Shown here in pieces: positions 32,745-43,957 of a stretch of DNA of 64,000 bases. Origin of the DNA: Coenobita brevimanus (taxonomy: Eukaryota; Arthropoda; Malacostraca; Decapoda; Coenobitidae); the NCBI GenBank assembly GCA_032717465.1, contig CM064691.1, positions 4,570,069 through 4,634,068 on the forward strand, read 5' to 3'. Each line of letters begins with the position of its first letter. Position 1 is the stretch's first letter. Position numbers and translations under genes: made by a program. The notes below the pieces were generated by a model. It did no database searches, was not told the DNA's origin, and worked only from the letters and a program-made list of their open reading frames with translations.

Positions 32745-33650
32745 GGGATTTCCATGAGACAGGTGGCAGTAGGACTTGATGTGACCCAATCAGCCACACA
32801 GAGACTAATCGAGCGTGTCCAAGCTACTAGTTCGCTGGAGAACAACACTGCACTGGAAGACCTAGGTCAGCCACAAGAAATCAACACCGATTCATCGTCA
32901 TGCGAGCTCTGCGTCATCGAATTGTCACAGCCACTCTTTTAGGGGAAAATTGAGAGCAGCTGTAAAAATTAATGTCACCAACCATATCATTCACAACCGA
33001 CTGCATGCAGCAGCCTTGAGTCACAAAGACCAGCTGTATACAGACATCTTCTTCAATGTCACAGGGTAACCTGCATGAACTGGTGCAGACAACATGTGAG
33101 GTGGACGAGTTGGCAGTGGTCCTTGGACCTCTTGACAGATGAATCTGGTTTCTCAGCATGCTTCAGTGACGGCAGGGCACGGGCCTGAGGCACTCTCGTG
33201 AGCGATTCATTGATGCCACCATCAGGGAACATGACCGCTACGTAGGAGGCTCTGTGATGACTTGGGGAGGCATTAGATTTCGTGACCAAACTCCCCTCCC
33301 CCACGTCGATGAGATTCTCACACCACAGTGCTACTGAGATGAGGTCCTCAACCCCACTGCGCTCCCTACACCAAAAGCAACGTGGCCTGCTGCACATCCC
33401 TATAGTGCTGGCATCTTTCTACAACACCATCAGAACATCGGAATGCCAGACAGCAAACTCCCATCATTTGTCGCCCATTGACCACATATGGGATGTGCTG
33501 GATCGAGCAGTCTGAAACAACCATCCTCCCCCTTGACAACCAACAGCAGTTGATTGTTTCTGCAGCAGGAGTGAGCCGCCATCCCTCAAAGGACTCTTCG
33601 CAATGTCCCCCTGATTCCCATATCCAAAATCACTTAATTATGGCAGTTGT
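32745..33650 (+). pseudogene. Tc1-like (DD34E) transposase, decayed
   Basis: Starting MRQVAVGLDVTQSATQRLIE (helix-turn-helix with R-Q-V and S-T-x-x-R-L-I), the sequence gives, across frames, HIIHNRLHAAALSHKDQLYT, CMNWCRQHVRWTSWQWSLDL, LTDESGFSACFSDGR (first catalytic Asp region, S/T-D-E-S), ERFIDATIREHDRYVGGSVM, TWGGI, and [11 protein letters not shown] (third acidic block, P-I-E-H-x-W in relatives, here IDHIW). This order is that of Tc1 transposases of about 340 residues. At least four frameshifts or stops are present. It runs into a long TA array at its 3' side, so a TIR cannot be confirmed. Confidence 0.82.
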
Positions 33651-33654
33651 TTTC

Positions 33655-34015
<361 letters not shown>

Positions 34016-34197
34016 CACCCTAATTCAATGAAGAAACAATTAAATCTGTTATGGAATGATATTTTTCAACCCGAACCCAAATGATTACACACTTCAGTCA
34101 TCTGCATTTTTGCTTAACCCCATGCAACTCGGCAAGTGACATAGCATTTTTTAACTCTCCCAGCCAGTACAAGTGTCGTCCTGAGAGTATACAGTAT

Positions 34198-34345
34198 GTT
34201 GGTGAAACACATATTATACATGCGTACATATGCGAAGTGTTTTTAACGCTTTAGCGGGGAATCAAACCCGGGACTAGTCCTCTTGATAGGAGCCAGGCAT
34301 CGTGTCGCTATAGCAAGGCGTGATAAAAGCTAAGCACCACGAATT
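34198..34345 (-). mobile_element. tRNA-derived SINE-5, copy 2
   Basis: The minus strand has CGCCTTGCTATAGCGACACG, GCCTGGCTCCTATCAAGAGG and GGGTTTGATTCCCCGCTAAA. The B box here (GGTTTGATTCCC) is closer to a tRNA consensus than in copy 1. Both copies share gtgaaacacat(g/a)ttacacgt/tgcgtacata at the other end. Confidence 0.7.
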
Positions 34346-35214
34346 GTTGTTACTTCATTTCCTAGAACTCATTTCTTTTTTCAGTGCTGTCACTAAGTTC
34401 CCACCATATACATTTTATTTCTGAATCTTCATTTATGCTATCTCCCTCGTCACTGTCATCATTCCGTGCCAGAACGTATTTATTCATCACGGGAATACGA
34501 CGGGTCTGATTTTCAGGAGTAGGGTGGATTTTCTTCTTCTGACACGGGTTTTCAAAAGTGCTATTTCGTGGCAGGGAGGAGGGGGACATGTAGTGTATCT
34601 GTAATTAGGTAAGAAGTTATCAGCCAGGAGGAGACAGAAATGGGGCGCATTGGATGTAGACCTGAAGAAGTGGAGGTGGTGCTGACGAGGTTTAGTCTTG
34701 ACTGGGTATGGGTGCGGCTGAGGGTTTGTATTGCGGGGTAGGGTTGCTGGGGATGGAGTGAATGGGCCAAGAGGATGGTGGGGGAATGGATTGGAGAATG
34801 GGAGCTGAATGAGGTCGAGCTAAACTTACTCGGCATAATCTTTTTTTTTGTTTTCGTAAATTGAACGCTCGACTGTAATCCAGTTTCTTTGATAATGGCT
34901 GCGATATCCTCCTCTTTTTTTAATGCTTTTTTTTTTGCTGCTGACAGAAAAATCAGAGCTTTTTAATTCCGTTGAATATCGAAAAACATAAAATTCCTTA
35001 TGAACATACGACCAAACTCTGACATACACATATACGGAGTTGCAGGAGCCATCATATGCAGTGTTGTAGGGTAGATGTTAGCGGAAATAGAAAAAAGGTG
35101 CTTAGTGAGCAGACAAATGATGCTTAACTTTGTGTATACCCTTTATGGAGGCTGAATCTGCACAATGAATGGGCATGGTGGAGAGCTCTCAACATCACAT
35201 GCTTCACAAGTAAC

Positions 35215-35218
<4 letters not shown>
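34346..35218. other. No gene recognised
   Basis: Minus-strand frames at 34362-34589 and 34561-34836 have low complexity and no known motif. Purine-rich sequence on the plus strand (34575-34800). Confidence 0.4.

Positions 35219-35246
<28 letters not shown>
35219..35246. repeat. (GA)n microsatellite
   Basis: Twenty-eight bases of AG upstream of cuticle copy C, placed somewhat like the (GA)n at 24379 upstream of copy B. Confidence 0.9.
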
Positions 35247-35250
<4 letters not shown>

Positions 35251-36409
35251 AAAGGCTACTTGCCTCCCCCAATCAGTGTGTAAACCTCTTTTGGATAATT
35301 AATACCAACTGCTAACCACTTAAGCCTGAGATGTCTAACAGTATATTTGATTGTATGGCGTCTTTCCTACATTGTAAACAGTCAGGCGATTTTCTTCAAT
35401 ACAGGGGAGACTTTTCAAACTAGAGGGACCCAGAAATTGCCTTATTCTACTAGAGGTTCTTCTGAAGTTCAATCATATAATTTCTTGGAGGCCACCTTAA
35501 AGTTAACAAACGTATTATTACGGTGAAGCGTTACCCAGATAAAGTGATGTCAGGCTGAAGTTGGTAATTATAATATCCCTTAACCAATTCATCGATTAAC
35601 AAAATCAAATAGTGCTATCCTGAGGTTCACAACAAAGGCGATATTAATGTAGTTTGGCTTAACATTCCGATATTGATTTCTCTTCTTCAAGCTGACAAAA
35701 AACTATTGTGTTAAGTAGAATGAAACAAAAAACGCATTTTCTCGAATGCTAGCAAAATATAGAAGTTACTCGTACTCTATTGTAATGTCTTAGGTGGTTG
35801 CAACTGGCGTCTACTAACTCGAACTAAATAAATAACCAATATCTTCTTTGTAGGTTTGAAAACAAAATACAGTATGCAATTGGACATCATCATACCGTTA
35901 CTATAAACTTGTTACCTTCAACAGACACAGCAGTTCATAAATGCTATTAAATATTTTACTATGTACGAAACTTCCTGTTGGATAGAAAGGAAAAGTTTAC
36001 TGACTTGAAGAAATATGTACTGGTGTGAAGGAGGTTTACATTTCATGAGAAAAACAAGAGAGAAACACTGAGGACCGTGCGCCTTATGGGTACTGAGGCT
36101 TGAGAGACAAAGAGAGCAAAATGCGTACGATGATCGATTTCCATTCTCCCACCTATCGCACGTCAGCCATTTGGAAATGATTGAGAACGAGAGCAGGGTT
36201 TGGATACATCAACATCAGGATTTAGACTGAGAAGAAGCTGAGAGGAGCAGGAATTTTGTGATGAAGAGAGGGAGAATTATACTCCCTTGCCTTAACATCA
36301 TACATATTTCCAGTGTGAAAGTGGATAAGGTTAATGAAATGTTTGAAAATAGAGCATTCTTACGTCGAGAAAAACAGTAACAGGTTATAGAATGTAATAA
36401 AAAAAAATA

Positions 36410-36585
36410 CAGCCAAAATTGGCGGATCGACAGACCTTTGAAGACCTGATACAACCAGCCTACTTCTTGACCGCGCTTCGGCCTACGAAGGCGAAAGTGG
36501 TGGCGCGATGCAGAATGCCACCGATTGGACGGTGATGATAAAAACAAGTTGACTGACCCGGTCTGGCTGGTCTGTGGTATATAAA
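36410..36585 (+). promoter_or_regulatory. Cuticle gene copy C promoter with TATA box
   Basis: TATATAAA at 36578-36585 lies 70 bp upstream of the exon 1 ATG, the same spacing as in copy B. Sequence from ggcggatcgacagacctttg onward is close to copy B. The promoter therefore looks better preserved than the gene it drives. Confidence 0.7.
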
Positions 36586-36908
36586 GCACGCACAGCCGAC
36601 ATTGGATTGTCACATACTGGCAACAGCCTCAGCAACCATAGCATAACTCCCAAACATGCTTACTAAGGAATGAACTCTACGTAAGGCGGACGTAGAAATA
36701 TATTCGTATAGTGTGGACATGGAAAGTTCAGATCATAACAAAATATACTGGATTATACCTGGGACTGATACTTTTACATTTAACCTGCATTTCTTAGGTC
36801 ACTCTTTATCTTCCTCAGTTCCACTACGATAATCGTTGTTATTTCTTTTCGTCTTTGCCAACACTGTGTAACCTTTAATCCTGTAACGTGCTGCTTCGTC
36901 CCCAGAGA

Positions 36909-36976
<68 letters not shown>

Positions 36977-36979
36977 ACA
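36909..36979. repeat. (CA)n, left part of a split intron 1 microsatellite
   Basis: CA repeats at the same place as in copy B intron 1. A LINE begins right at the end of the array, and CA repeats resume at 47897 before exon 2. Confidence 0.93.
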
Positions 36980-37559
36980 ATGACAGGGGTTACCTTGACC
37001 TGGTGGCAGGAGTTGAGGTGTAGGCGGCAGTGCCACCTACCCTGCGGGCCTGCCTACCTTTGTAGGATTCAGCATCTATTGGCCTCGTGGACCAAGAACC
37101 CCTCTGCGTCACTGGTGGAGGAGGCCTGCTGGTGATGTTGCTCGTCCCTGCTGAATCTCAGACGGGGTTTTTGCCTCCCCACATGTTGGCTGCCGTGCGT
37201 GACGTCCTGTAATTCTGGGAAACGGGACTCCTGGGGATTGAACGATGCTGCGTGGTGCACCCTGCAGCTAGCAACACACCTCTGTGGTCCCCTAGTCTGG
37301 CTAGGAGGGCAGCCTAGTGGAACTCAAACAGGTCAACCAGCTGGTCACATGATGGCTAGGGTCAAGTGGGCAATTGAGGGCCTGGTGTTTCCTATCGTCC
37401 TGGAGTCACCCCGTCTGGGTCTTCTGGTGGTTACCTGCATATTATCCCTTACAGCCTCAAGAGTCACCAGCGATCTTATCCCTGGAACACAGTCTCCTCT
37501 TGCTGGGCTCACTGGTGTGGAGTGGGGTGGGGGAACGTAGTCAGTAAATGATGTACATG

Positions 37560-38470
37560 GCCTCTTCAATTACAAATTTGTTGACGATGATGCATCTTTC
37601 CCCGAGCGTTCTTCAGACTCTTCCTCACTTATATCTACTCTGGAGCCTTCCTGGACCCCATGGGATTGTTCTTCTTTGCCCAAGCATCTGACTGAAACTA
37701 GGAGGCATTCCTGCCTAGTTAAATCTGGCTTTAGAGACCCGTACTAATCTGTCTGAACCAGTTTCATTTGTGAAATACTCAGTATTGCAATCCTGTGGGG
37801 GTGGGGCCTTTTCAGATTTGAAATCTTTTAAATTCACTGTGCCACTGTTTCTGCTTGAGGACGAGAACCTATAATCTCCTCCCAGAAGGATAGTAGCATC
37901 CTTATAGAAGTGTCTTCCTTAAAGAGAGCTCCCGTTTACAGGCTCTGACTTTTGTCTGACAACACTGTATCTTGTATTCCTCTTGCTACCTTTAATTTAT
38001 GTAAGGAAGTAATTTTTTCCCATGACCTCCAATGCTCGGAGGCATGGTGGTTGGAGGAACTGTGTCCGTCTAGTGTGGTGACTGATGAATTCTTGCAGAA
38101 GAAGACAGATGGTATTCTGTCCTCAACACCGACTTTGTTCGTAACCTTTGACCTGTTGACGTTGCTTGCTTCTGAGAAACTCGTTTGGGTGTTACTTCCT
38201 GTGAAACCTTACATACCGAACCCAAATCGGTGTTTCCATTGTTAAAGGCATGGACAAGTTAGCCACTTTTGCCACCGTGCACGGGATAGCCTTCTTGGTG
38301 TATGAGTTTCCTGTGGCAGTTCGATTCAAGCCGGTGACTGTCTGGAGCCCCATAAATGCAATCACTATGGGGGTCCCCATGCTTCATCATCTCGACTCCA
38401 CTGCTTGGAAAAGTAGATTATGTCCATTCATGCCCATGAGAAGGTTTCATTCCCTGAAGTGAAGAAGAGG
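37560..38470 (+). pseudogene. ORF1 (gag-like, CCHC) of RNase H LINE copy 2
   Basis: Broken frames end in a zinc-knuckle region: YIPNPNRCFHC*RHGQVSHF followed by CHRA, the first knuckle C-x2-C-x4-H-x4-C-like, with a stop in it. A second, CNHYGGPHASSSRLHC, follows. LHCLEK and MSIHAHEKVSFPEVKKR come next, as in ORF1 C-termini of I/Jockey-type LINEs. The product would bind LINE RNA. The N-terminal half is not recognisable. Confidence 0.7.
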
Positions 38471-38639
38471 GACCAGACTTGCTTTTCCAGTCTAGGGTTA
38501 CTTAAGTTTCTTTCACTTCTAGTGAACCTATGCACCATCCTGTGGCTCGGTAGTGCTTCAGTTCATTCCGTCGCCCACTTCTCATTGCTCGAGCAGTTTT
38601 GTCTGACACTGCCTGAGGCTCCTATTGAATGGTCTTAGT

Positions 38640-40100
38640 TTTGCCTCTTCTGGGAGTGAGTTTTATAATGTCCTTTTTTTCTATTTCTGATCTTTACGTG
38701 GCTTTGTTACAATGCCATGATTCCTTCCCTGGCTGTGGTGATATTTCTTATGCATTTTTACGTCACATGTGTGATGGATCCCTCTCGTTTCTGCTGACGT
38801 TGTATAACAGAATCTAGAGTCCCGATGAGTTTAGGGATTGTTGGTGTGCTGATGTAGTTTTCTCCATCCCCAAGCCAGATATGGATCATCTGCAGGCAAC
38901 AAATTATCGGCCCATTTCCCTGACTTTTTGCATATGTAAGGTCTTGGAAAAGATGGTGAATGGTTGGTTCATGCAGTATTTGAAGATAGGTTACTCCTAA
39001 TTCCCTGTGCAGTATGACTTTCTTAAAATGTGGTCTACCTCTGATGCCCTATTATCCATGGAATACTCTGTCTCTGAGGCTTTTTTTCCACTAAGCAACA
39101 CCAGGTCATAGTCTTCTTCGATCTATAGAGGGCATATGACACTGCCTGGCTTCATCACGTTTTACTTCTCTTCATGAGTTTGGTCTTCATGGGCATTTGA
39201 TTATTTTCATTCAACAGTTTTTATCTAACCATTTTTAAGGTTTCAACTGGGGGGGGGGGGATGCTTTCGAATGCCCGTCCGCTTCAAGATGGGGTGCCAC
39301 ACGGGTGTATCTATAGTGTTACTTTCTTTTCTGTGGCCATCAACAGTGTAATCAATGTACTTTTGGATGATGTAAATGGGTCACTGTTTGTGGATGATCT
39401 TTTTACATTCGTCACTGCCTCTCGAATGCCAATGGTTGAGAGGAAGTTACAACTGGCTCTTAACAGAGTTTCCCAGTGGACTCAGTCTCTTGGTTTCCGT
39501 TTTCTACTACAAAGACAGTGGATATGTGTTTTTGTCTTCTTCGTGGGGTTCACCCAGACCCTGACTTGTATCTCAATGGCCGCAGAATCTCCTGTGTGTA
39601 AGAGACTGAGCTTCTAGGTCTCATATTTGATACATGACGACTGACCTGGGTTCCTGATATTCGTTATTTTAAAGCATCTTGTATTAAGGCCTTGAGTCTC
39701 CTGAGCGTTTTGGCTTATACCTCCTAGGGTGCTGACTCTCAGATCCTCCTCTTCTTGCATAGAACCCGTATTCTTTCTAAACCTGAAATATAACATCGTC
39801 TCCGGATGTAAAATTTGGTGCATCATGCACGTGTTTCTCTGACAACTGGGGTATTCAGGCCATCCTCGATTTCGAGCTTTTTGGTGGATGCTGATACCCT
39901 CCCTTTGGATTTATGTTGCCAGTCATGGATGATGAAGCGATGGTATCATCTTCACTGCCTTCCGTACTCAGTGCCTTGTGCTGTGATCTTCCAGAATTCA
40001 CGATCTTCTGTTTATGACAGTTGTCCTATCCTCCCAAAGCCCTTTGGTTACAAGGCCCAGTCTGTTACATCAGCCTTCTCTTTCCTAGACTGACAGTCAG
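38640..40100 (+). pseudogene. Reverse transcriptase of RNase H LINE copy 2
   Basis: Readable segments: FIMSFFSISDLYVALLQCHD, VVFSIPKPDMDHLQATNYRP, ISLTFCICKVLEKMVNGWFM, and DGVPHGCIYSVTFFSVAIN. Then comes the catalytic region SLFVDDLFTFVTASRMPMVE (FVDD box), KLQLALNRVSQWTQSLGF, TGVFRPSSISSFLVDADTLP and PKPFGYKAQSV. Frames change several times and stops are frequent. The order matches RNase H LINE copy 1. Confidence 0.8.
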
Positions 40101-40199
40101 ATCCCGAGGGTAGGTTATTAGCTACTGCCTCGTGTGACATGCTGTAGGTCAATTGTTTGTCAAAAGAGCTCACTTCCCTTTCAGGTGTCCTTTTTTCTC

Positions 40200-40415
40200 T
40201 CCCTTTAGATCATGTCTTAACTCAGGAAGGGTCTAGCCTTTCTATACTGATGGATCAAAGACTGATACTGGAGCAGGCTTTGGTGCCGTCGTCCCTTCCT
40301 TCAGTCGGGGTGGTAACTTTCCCGGTATTGCGTGAATATTTACGGTGGAAGTGTCTGCAGTTTTATTTGCTCTCCAAATCATTTTTATTCTGCTCCAGTC
40401 AGCTCTTGTAATTTT
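40200..40415 (+). pseudogene. RNase H start of RNase H LINE copy 2
   Basis: LSILMDQRLILEQALVPSSL in one frame and YTDGSKTDTGAGFGAVVPSF in another show the first RNase H block. It stops after CSFICSPNHF; the rest of the domain is absent where Penelope-like sequence begins. Confidence 0.65.
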
Positions 40416-40429
40416 TAGTGAAGATGAAT

Positions 40430-40980
40430 TTAAATACATTAGAGTTTCCTGAAAATAAGGTACAACAGAGGTATGCTCATGATCCTAAGAAAGACAAAGC
40501 AAATAATGGAAAAGAGGGATAACAAAAACGTGAAACTAAAGAAGATAATTATAAATACATAATAATAAGTAATTCTATAGAAACTCGCACCATTCAGAAC
40601 TTCTTAAATAGCAAAAGAGTCCAGGGGGTAACAGAGTCATGTCAGGTAAGGGAGGTCGTGGGTAGGAGAGATAATCCAGACAAAAGCGACCTGATTATAC
40701 TGTAGTGTACCAGATCCCATGCGGCCAGTGCCCGAAGGTATACATCGGTAGGATGTCCAAAGGATCAACTATACGTGTACACCAACACAGAGTATCAGTG
40801 AGAAGACGTGATACATCATATGCAGTAGCATAACACATTGATGAAAATGATCATTTTCCATAATGGAAAGAAGCAAGTATAATTCACGTGGGAATGAATA
40901 ATATTTTAAGACAAGTGGTGCCAGGCACAACAAACCTTGCCCGACAGCAGTTATTTTATTGCTATTAAAAACTGACTCGT
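40430..40980 (+). pseudogene. Penelope-like element, GIY-YIG endonuclease remnant
   Basis: From about 40700 the plus strand reads VYQIPCGQCPKVYIGRMSKG, then VHQHRVSVRRRDTSYAVA, HIDENDHFP and KEASIIHVG. This is the GIY-YIG layout (V-Y-x-I-P-C-x2-C-x-x-x-Y-I-G; R-x-x-x-H; A-V-A-x-H) found at the C-terminus of Penelope-like elements. One stop lies between VA and HIDEN and another after HFP. The RT part upstream is not recognisable. It would cut target DNA for Penelope integration. Confidence 0.72.
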
Positions 40981-41039
40981 TTCTGACATTTAGTGTCAGT
41001 GCACAATTAAAGTTTAAGGTAATGGCACAAATGTTTTCA

Positions 41040-41530
41040 AGTTAACCCTCTGAAAATCCATGATCTTGTTTTTGACCTTTCAAGGTCACTCAAGGTCAAA
41101 GGTTACGCTGCCAAATGAAAGCTCATATGAGACTTCCTATATCATGGTAATAGTAAATATCTCTATCTTAACGAGTTTTGAGTTATATCCCCCTGAATAT
41201 CCGTGACCTGGAGTTTGACGTTTCAAGGTCTCTTACGGTCAAAGGTCAAGGTACCAATTAAAAATCCATATGGGATTTCCCATATGTTGATTATAGTAAA
41301 TATCTCTCTATCTTCAACAAGTTTCGAGTTATAGCTCCTTGAGTATCCGTGACCTTGAGTTTGACCTTTCAGTGTCATTCAAGGTCAAAGGTCTTGGTGC
41401 CAAATGAAAGCCCATATTACGAGTTCCTGTATGTTCCTCATAGAAAATATCTCTATCTTCAATCGTTTTCAAGTTATAGCCCTCTGAAAATCCGTGACCT
41501 TGATTTTGACCTTTCATGGTCATTTGATTA
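41040..41530. repeat. Tandem repeat, about 145-bp period, with GGTCAAAGGTCA motifs
   Basis: Four starts at about 41056, 41197, 41345 and 41488 share ATCCGTGACCTTGAGTTTGACC, TTTCAAGGTCA...GGTCAAAGGTCA, CCAAATGAAAGC and GTAAATATCTCTATCTT blocks. Units differ by about 15-25 percent by eye. AGGTCAAAGGTCA-like sequence is a DR1 nuclear-receptor motif; any binding is conjecture. Confidence 0.8.
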
Positions 41531-41700
41531 CGTCCAAAATTTACTAACTTTCTTTGGGAACCAGTGCCCACATATCCTGAAAGTTTCATGTAATTTCATT
41601 CAGCCGTTTTTCCGTAATGTTGCCAACAAAGAAAGAAACAAACAAACAAGGAAACGACCAAAAACAATACCTCGTCGGACTCCGTTCGGACGAGGCAGAA
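41531..41700. repeat. 3' part of the repeat element with (AAAC)n-like tail
   Basis: AATTTCATTCAGCCGTTTTTC, GTAATGTTGCCAACAAAG and AAACAAACAAACAAGG are followed by an imperfect palindrome CCTCGTCGGACTCCGTTCGG. It is like the reverse of the family at 50215-50490 in general layout. Confidence 0.5.
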
Positions 41701-42312
41701 ATCAGTGGAAACGATGTATATCAATAAAGGTCACAAGCAACAAACGTGAAGGATTTGTAACCTGGAGTGAAACAGCAGCAGAGGCAGTCAATAAGGAATG
41801 GACTATGGTATATCCATTCCATCAAGTCACTTTGGGTGCGGTCAGCTAATGAGTGTAAAGACTACGCTGCGTAAATGCGAAATCTTTAATTATAAATAAC
41901 AAACCTCATATTCTTAGCTATTTACTACTTGTAAACGTATTTTGAATACACTGTATAGATTCATTTCTGTGAAAAAGGTATATAGTTTTTATGAATGATT
42001 CGCTTTTTGAGGATGAAAACAGTGACTTTGTATAATTTTCATAAGACTTGGCAACGTTGTTTTTGCGACGTGGCAAGTCATGCTGCCCGACACGGGCCAC
42101 TTATTAGCAATGCTCAGCCATGGACGTATCTCCCTCAACTCGCTCTCGTGTTCTCCACAGCCAAGCAAAAGATATCTACAATGTGAATAAATATTTCTTA
42201 GAAGAAAAGGCAGACAGAGGATCATTAATAGATACCTCAAAAGCAATTGCATGAACAGCCAAAGCCACCAACATGAGCAAAAGGACAGTGATGAGAATTT
42301 GCTCTAAATTAA
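41701..42312. other. No feature recognised
   Basis: Frames here are short and without motifs. A+T-rich spacer between repeats in intron 1 of cuticle copy C. Confidence 0.4.
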
Positions 42313-43957
42313 ATGCAGCTTGTAGCAAACACTGTTAATCTTTTCTCTCCGTTGGGCTCCTCCTATCACAACCTTATCACTTTAACCTGTCCTATCGCTC
42401 CCGTACGGCCTGTGGACTCTCCAAAGAAACGTCGTCTGTGGCACTTTGGAGCTGCGGATTGGGAGACCCTCAGGCAGTACTTCTTTGATTTTCCCTGGAA
42501 TGATTATTGCTTCCATGGCCGTGAGCCATCTGAGTGTGCCTTGCGCATTACGGAGGTTATTCTCTCGGGCATGGAAGCATACATTCCTTTCTCATATCCT
42601 CTGACTGATGCATGAAAGCCTTGGTTTAATCACGCTTGTTCTAATGCTATCCACAACAAGGAGAGGGCCTATAAAAGGTATCGGCGCCAGCCCATCCCTG
42701 AATCACGTCTTTTATTCATTTCTGCTCAGAATCATGCTAAGTCTGTTCTTCGCTCTGCTAAAAATAATTTTATCCGTACTAAATGCTCTCAACTCTCCAA
42801 CACGAATTCTTCCCACTCCTTCTGACACCTTGCCAAAAACCTTTCTAACAACTTTACCTCATCATCCTTCCCTCCTCTTTTCTATTCTGATGGCTCTGTA
42901 GCTATTTCTTCTACTGATAAAGCAGATCTCTTCTCTCAGACTTTCTCCTCCAAATCCATCTTAGACGATTCCGGTGCTGTTCCTCCATCACTTCCGCCCT
43001 CTGACTTCCTCATGGCTGACATTAAAATTTCTTGAGCTTAAGTATTTTCTGCCATCACTGGCCTCAATACTAATAAAGCATATGGGCCTGATAGAGTCTC
43101 TCCTGTCGTTCTCAAGAACTGTGCTTCTGTGCTTACACCCTGCCTAGGCAAACTCTTTCGCTTTTGTCTATCAACTTGTACCTTTCCTTCTTGCTGGAAG
43201 TTTGCTCTCATTCAGCCTGTCCCAAAGAAGGGTGACCATTCCCAACCCTCTAACTATCGTCCAATTGCTTTAACATCCTGTATCTCAAAAGTTTTTGAGC
43301 CTATTCTTAACAGAAAATTTTTAAAGCATCTTTCCTATCACAACCTTCTTTCTGATCGGCAGTATGGGTTCCGTCAGGGACGCTCCACTGGCGATCTTCT
43401 CGCCTACCTTTCAGACTCCTGGTCATCCTCCTTTCGGGACTCTGGCGAAAGCTTTGCCATCGCACTTGAAATCTCAAAGGCTTTCGATAGAGTCTGGCAT
43501 AAATCTTTAATTTCCAAACTGCCCTCTTACGGTTTCTATCCTTCTATTTGTGCCTTCATGTCTAGCTTCCTTTTTGGTTGTTCTATAGCCGCTGTTGTAG
43601 ACAGCCATCGTTCTTCTAGATATATCAACAGTGGTGTTCCTCAGGACTCTGTTCTATCACCAACTCTCTTCCTTTTATTCATCAATGACATTCTAAGCTC
43701 TACATCAAACCCTATTCACTATTACGCTGATGACTCAACCCTTCACCTTTTCATTCGGTTCCTGCAACGTCCATCTCAGCAGTTACTTCAACAAACAAGG
43801 GATGAGGCTATGGCACACCTAATGTCTGACTTGGCTTGCATCTCTGACTGGGGTAAAAATAATCTGGTTGTTTTTAATGCATCAAAGACTCAGTTTTTAC
43901 ACCTATCAACCCGACAAACTCTTCCACAGGTACAGTATACCCACTAAAGTTTAATAA
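42313..43957 (+). pseudogene. EN end and reverse transcriptase of LINE A3 (5' portion)
   Basis: Frame 42313-42615 reads FSPLGSSYHNLITLTCP and HFGAADWETLRQYF, then stops at TGA (42613) where A1 reads NARKPW. Further stops follow near 42824 and 43035. Frame 43129-43947 has RQYGFRQGRSTGD, motif A IALEISKAFDRVWHKS, GVPQDSVLSPTLF and the intact box HYYADDSTLH. Motif A has Glu for the catalytic Asp (LEISKAF versus LDISKAF in A1), and PQGSV reads PQDSV. Inactive by mutation before or after the insertion. Confidence 0.85.

Larger units (their letters stand above)
36980..40420 (+). mobile_element. RNase H-bearing LINE, copy 2 (in intron 1 of cuticle copy C)
   Basis: This has a 5' UTR (36980-37560), an ORF1 with CCHC knuckles (to about 38470), then RT and RNase H with little or no endonuclease between. 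The EN domain present in copy 1 (15.8-17.0 kb) is missing, consistent with an internal deletion. RT and RNase H align with copy 1. Many stops throughout. It begins within a (CA)n array. Confidence 0.8.

Noticed and set aside
34561..34836. Ser/Pro/Thr-rich minus-strand frame as a mucin-like or cuticle protein
   Set aside because: Low-complexity composition follows from purine-rich DNA on the plus strand; no signal peptide or repeat unit.
41040..41530. CRISPR-like regular repeats
   Set aside because: Units are about 145 bp, diverged throughout and without unique spacers; the genome is eukaryotic.
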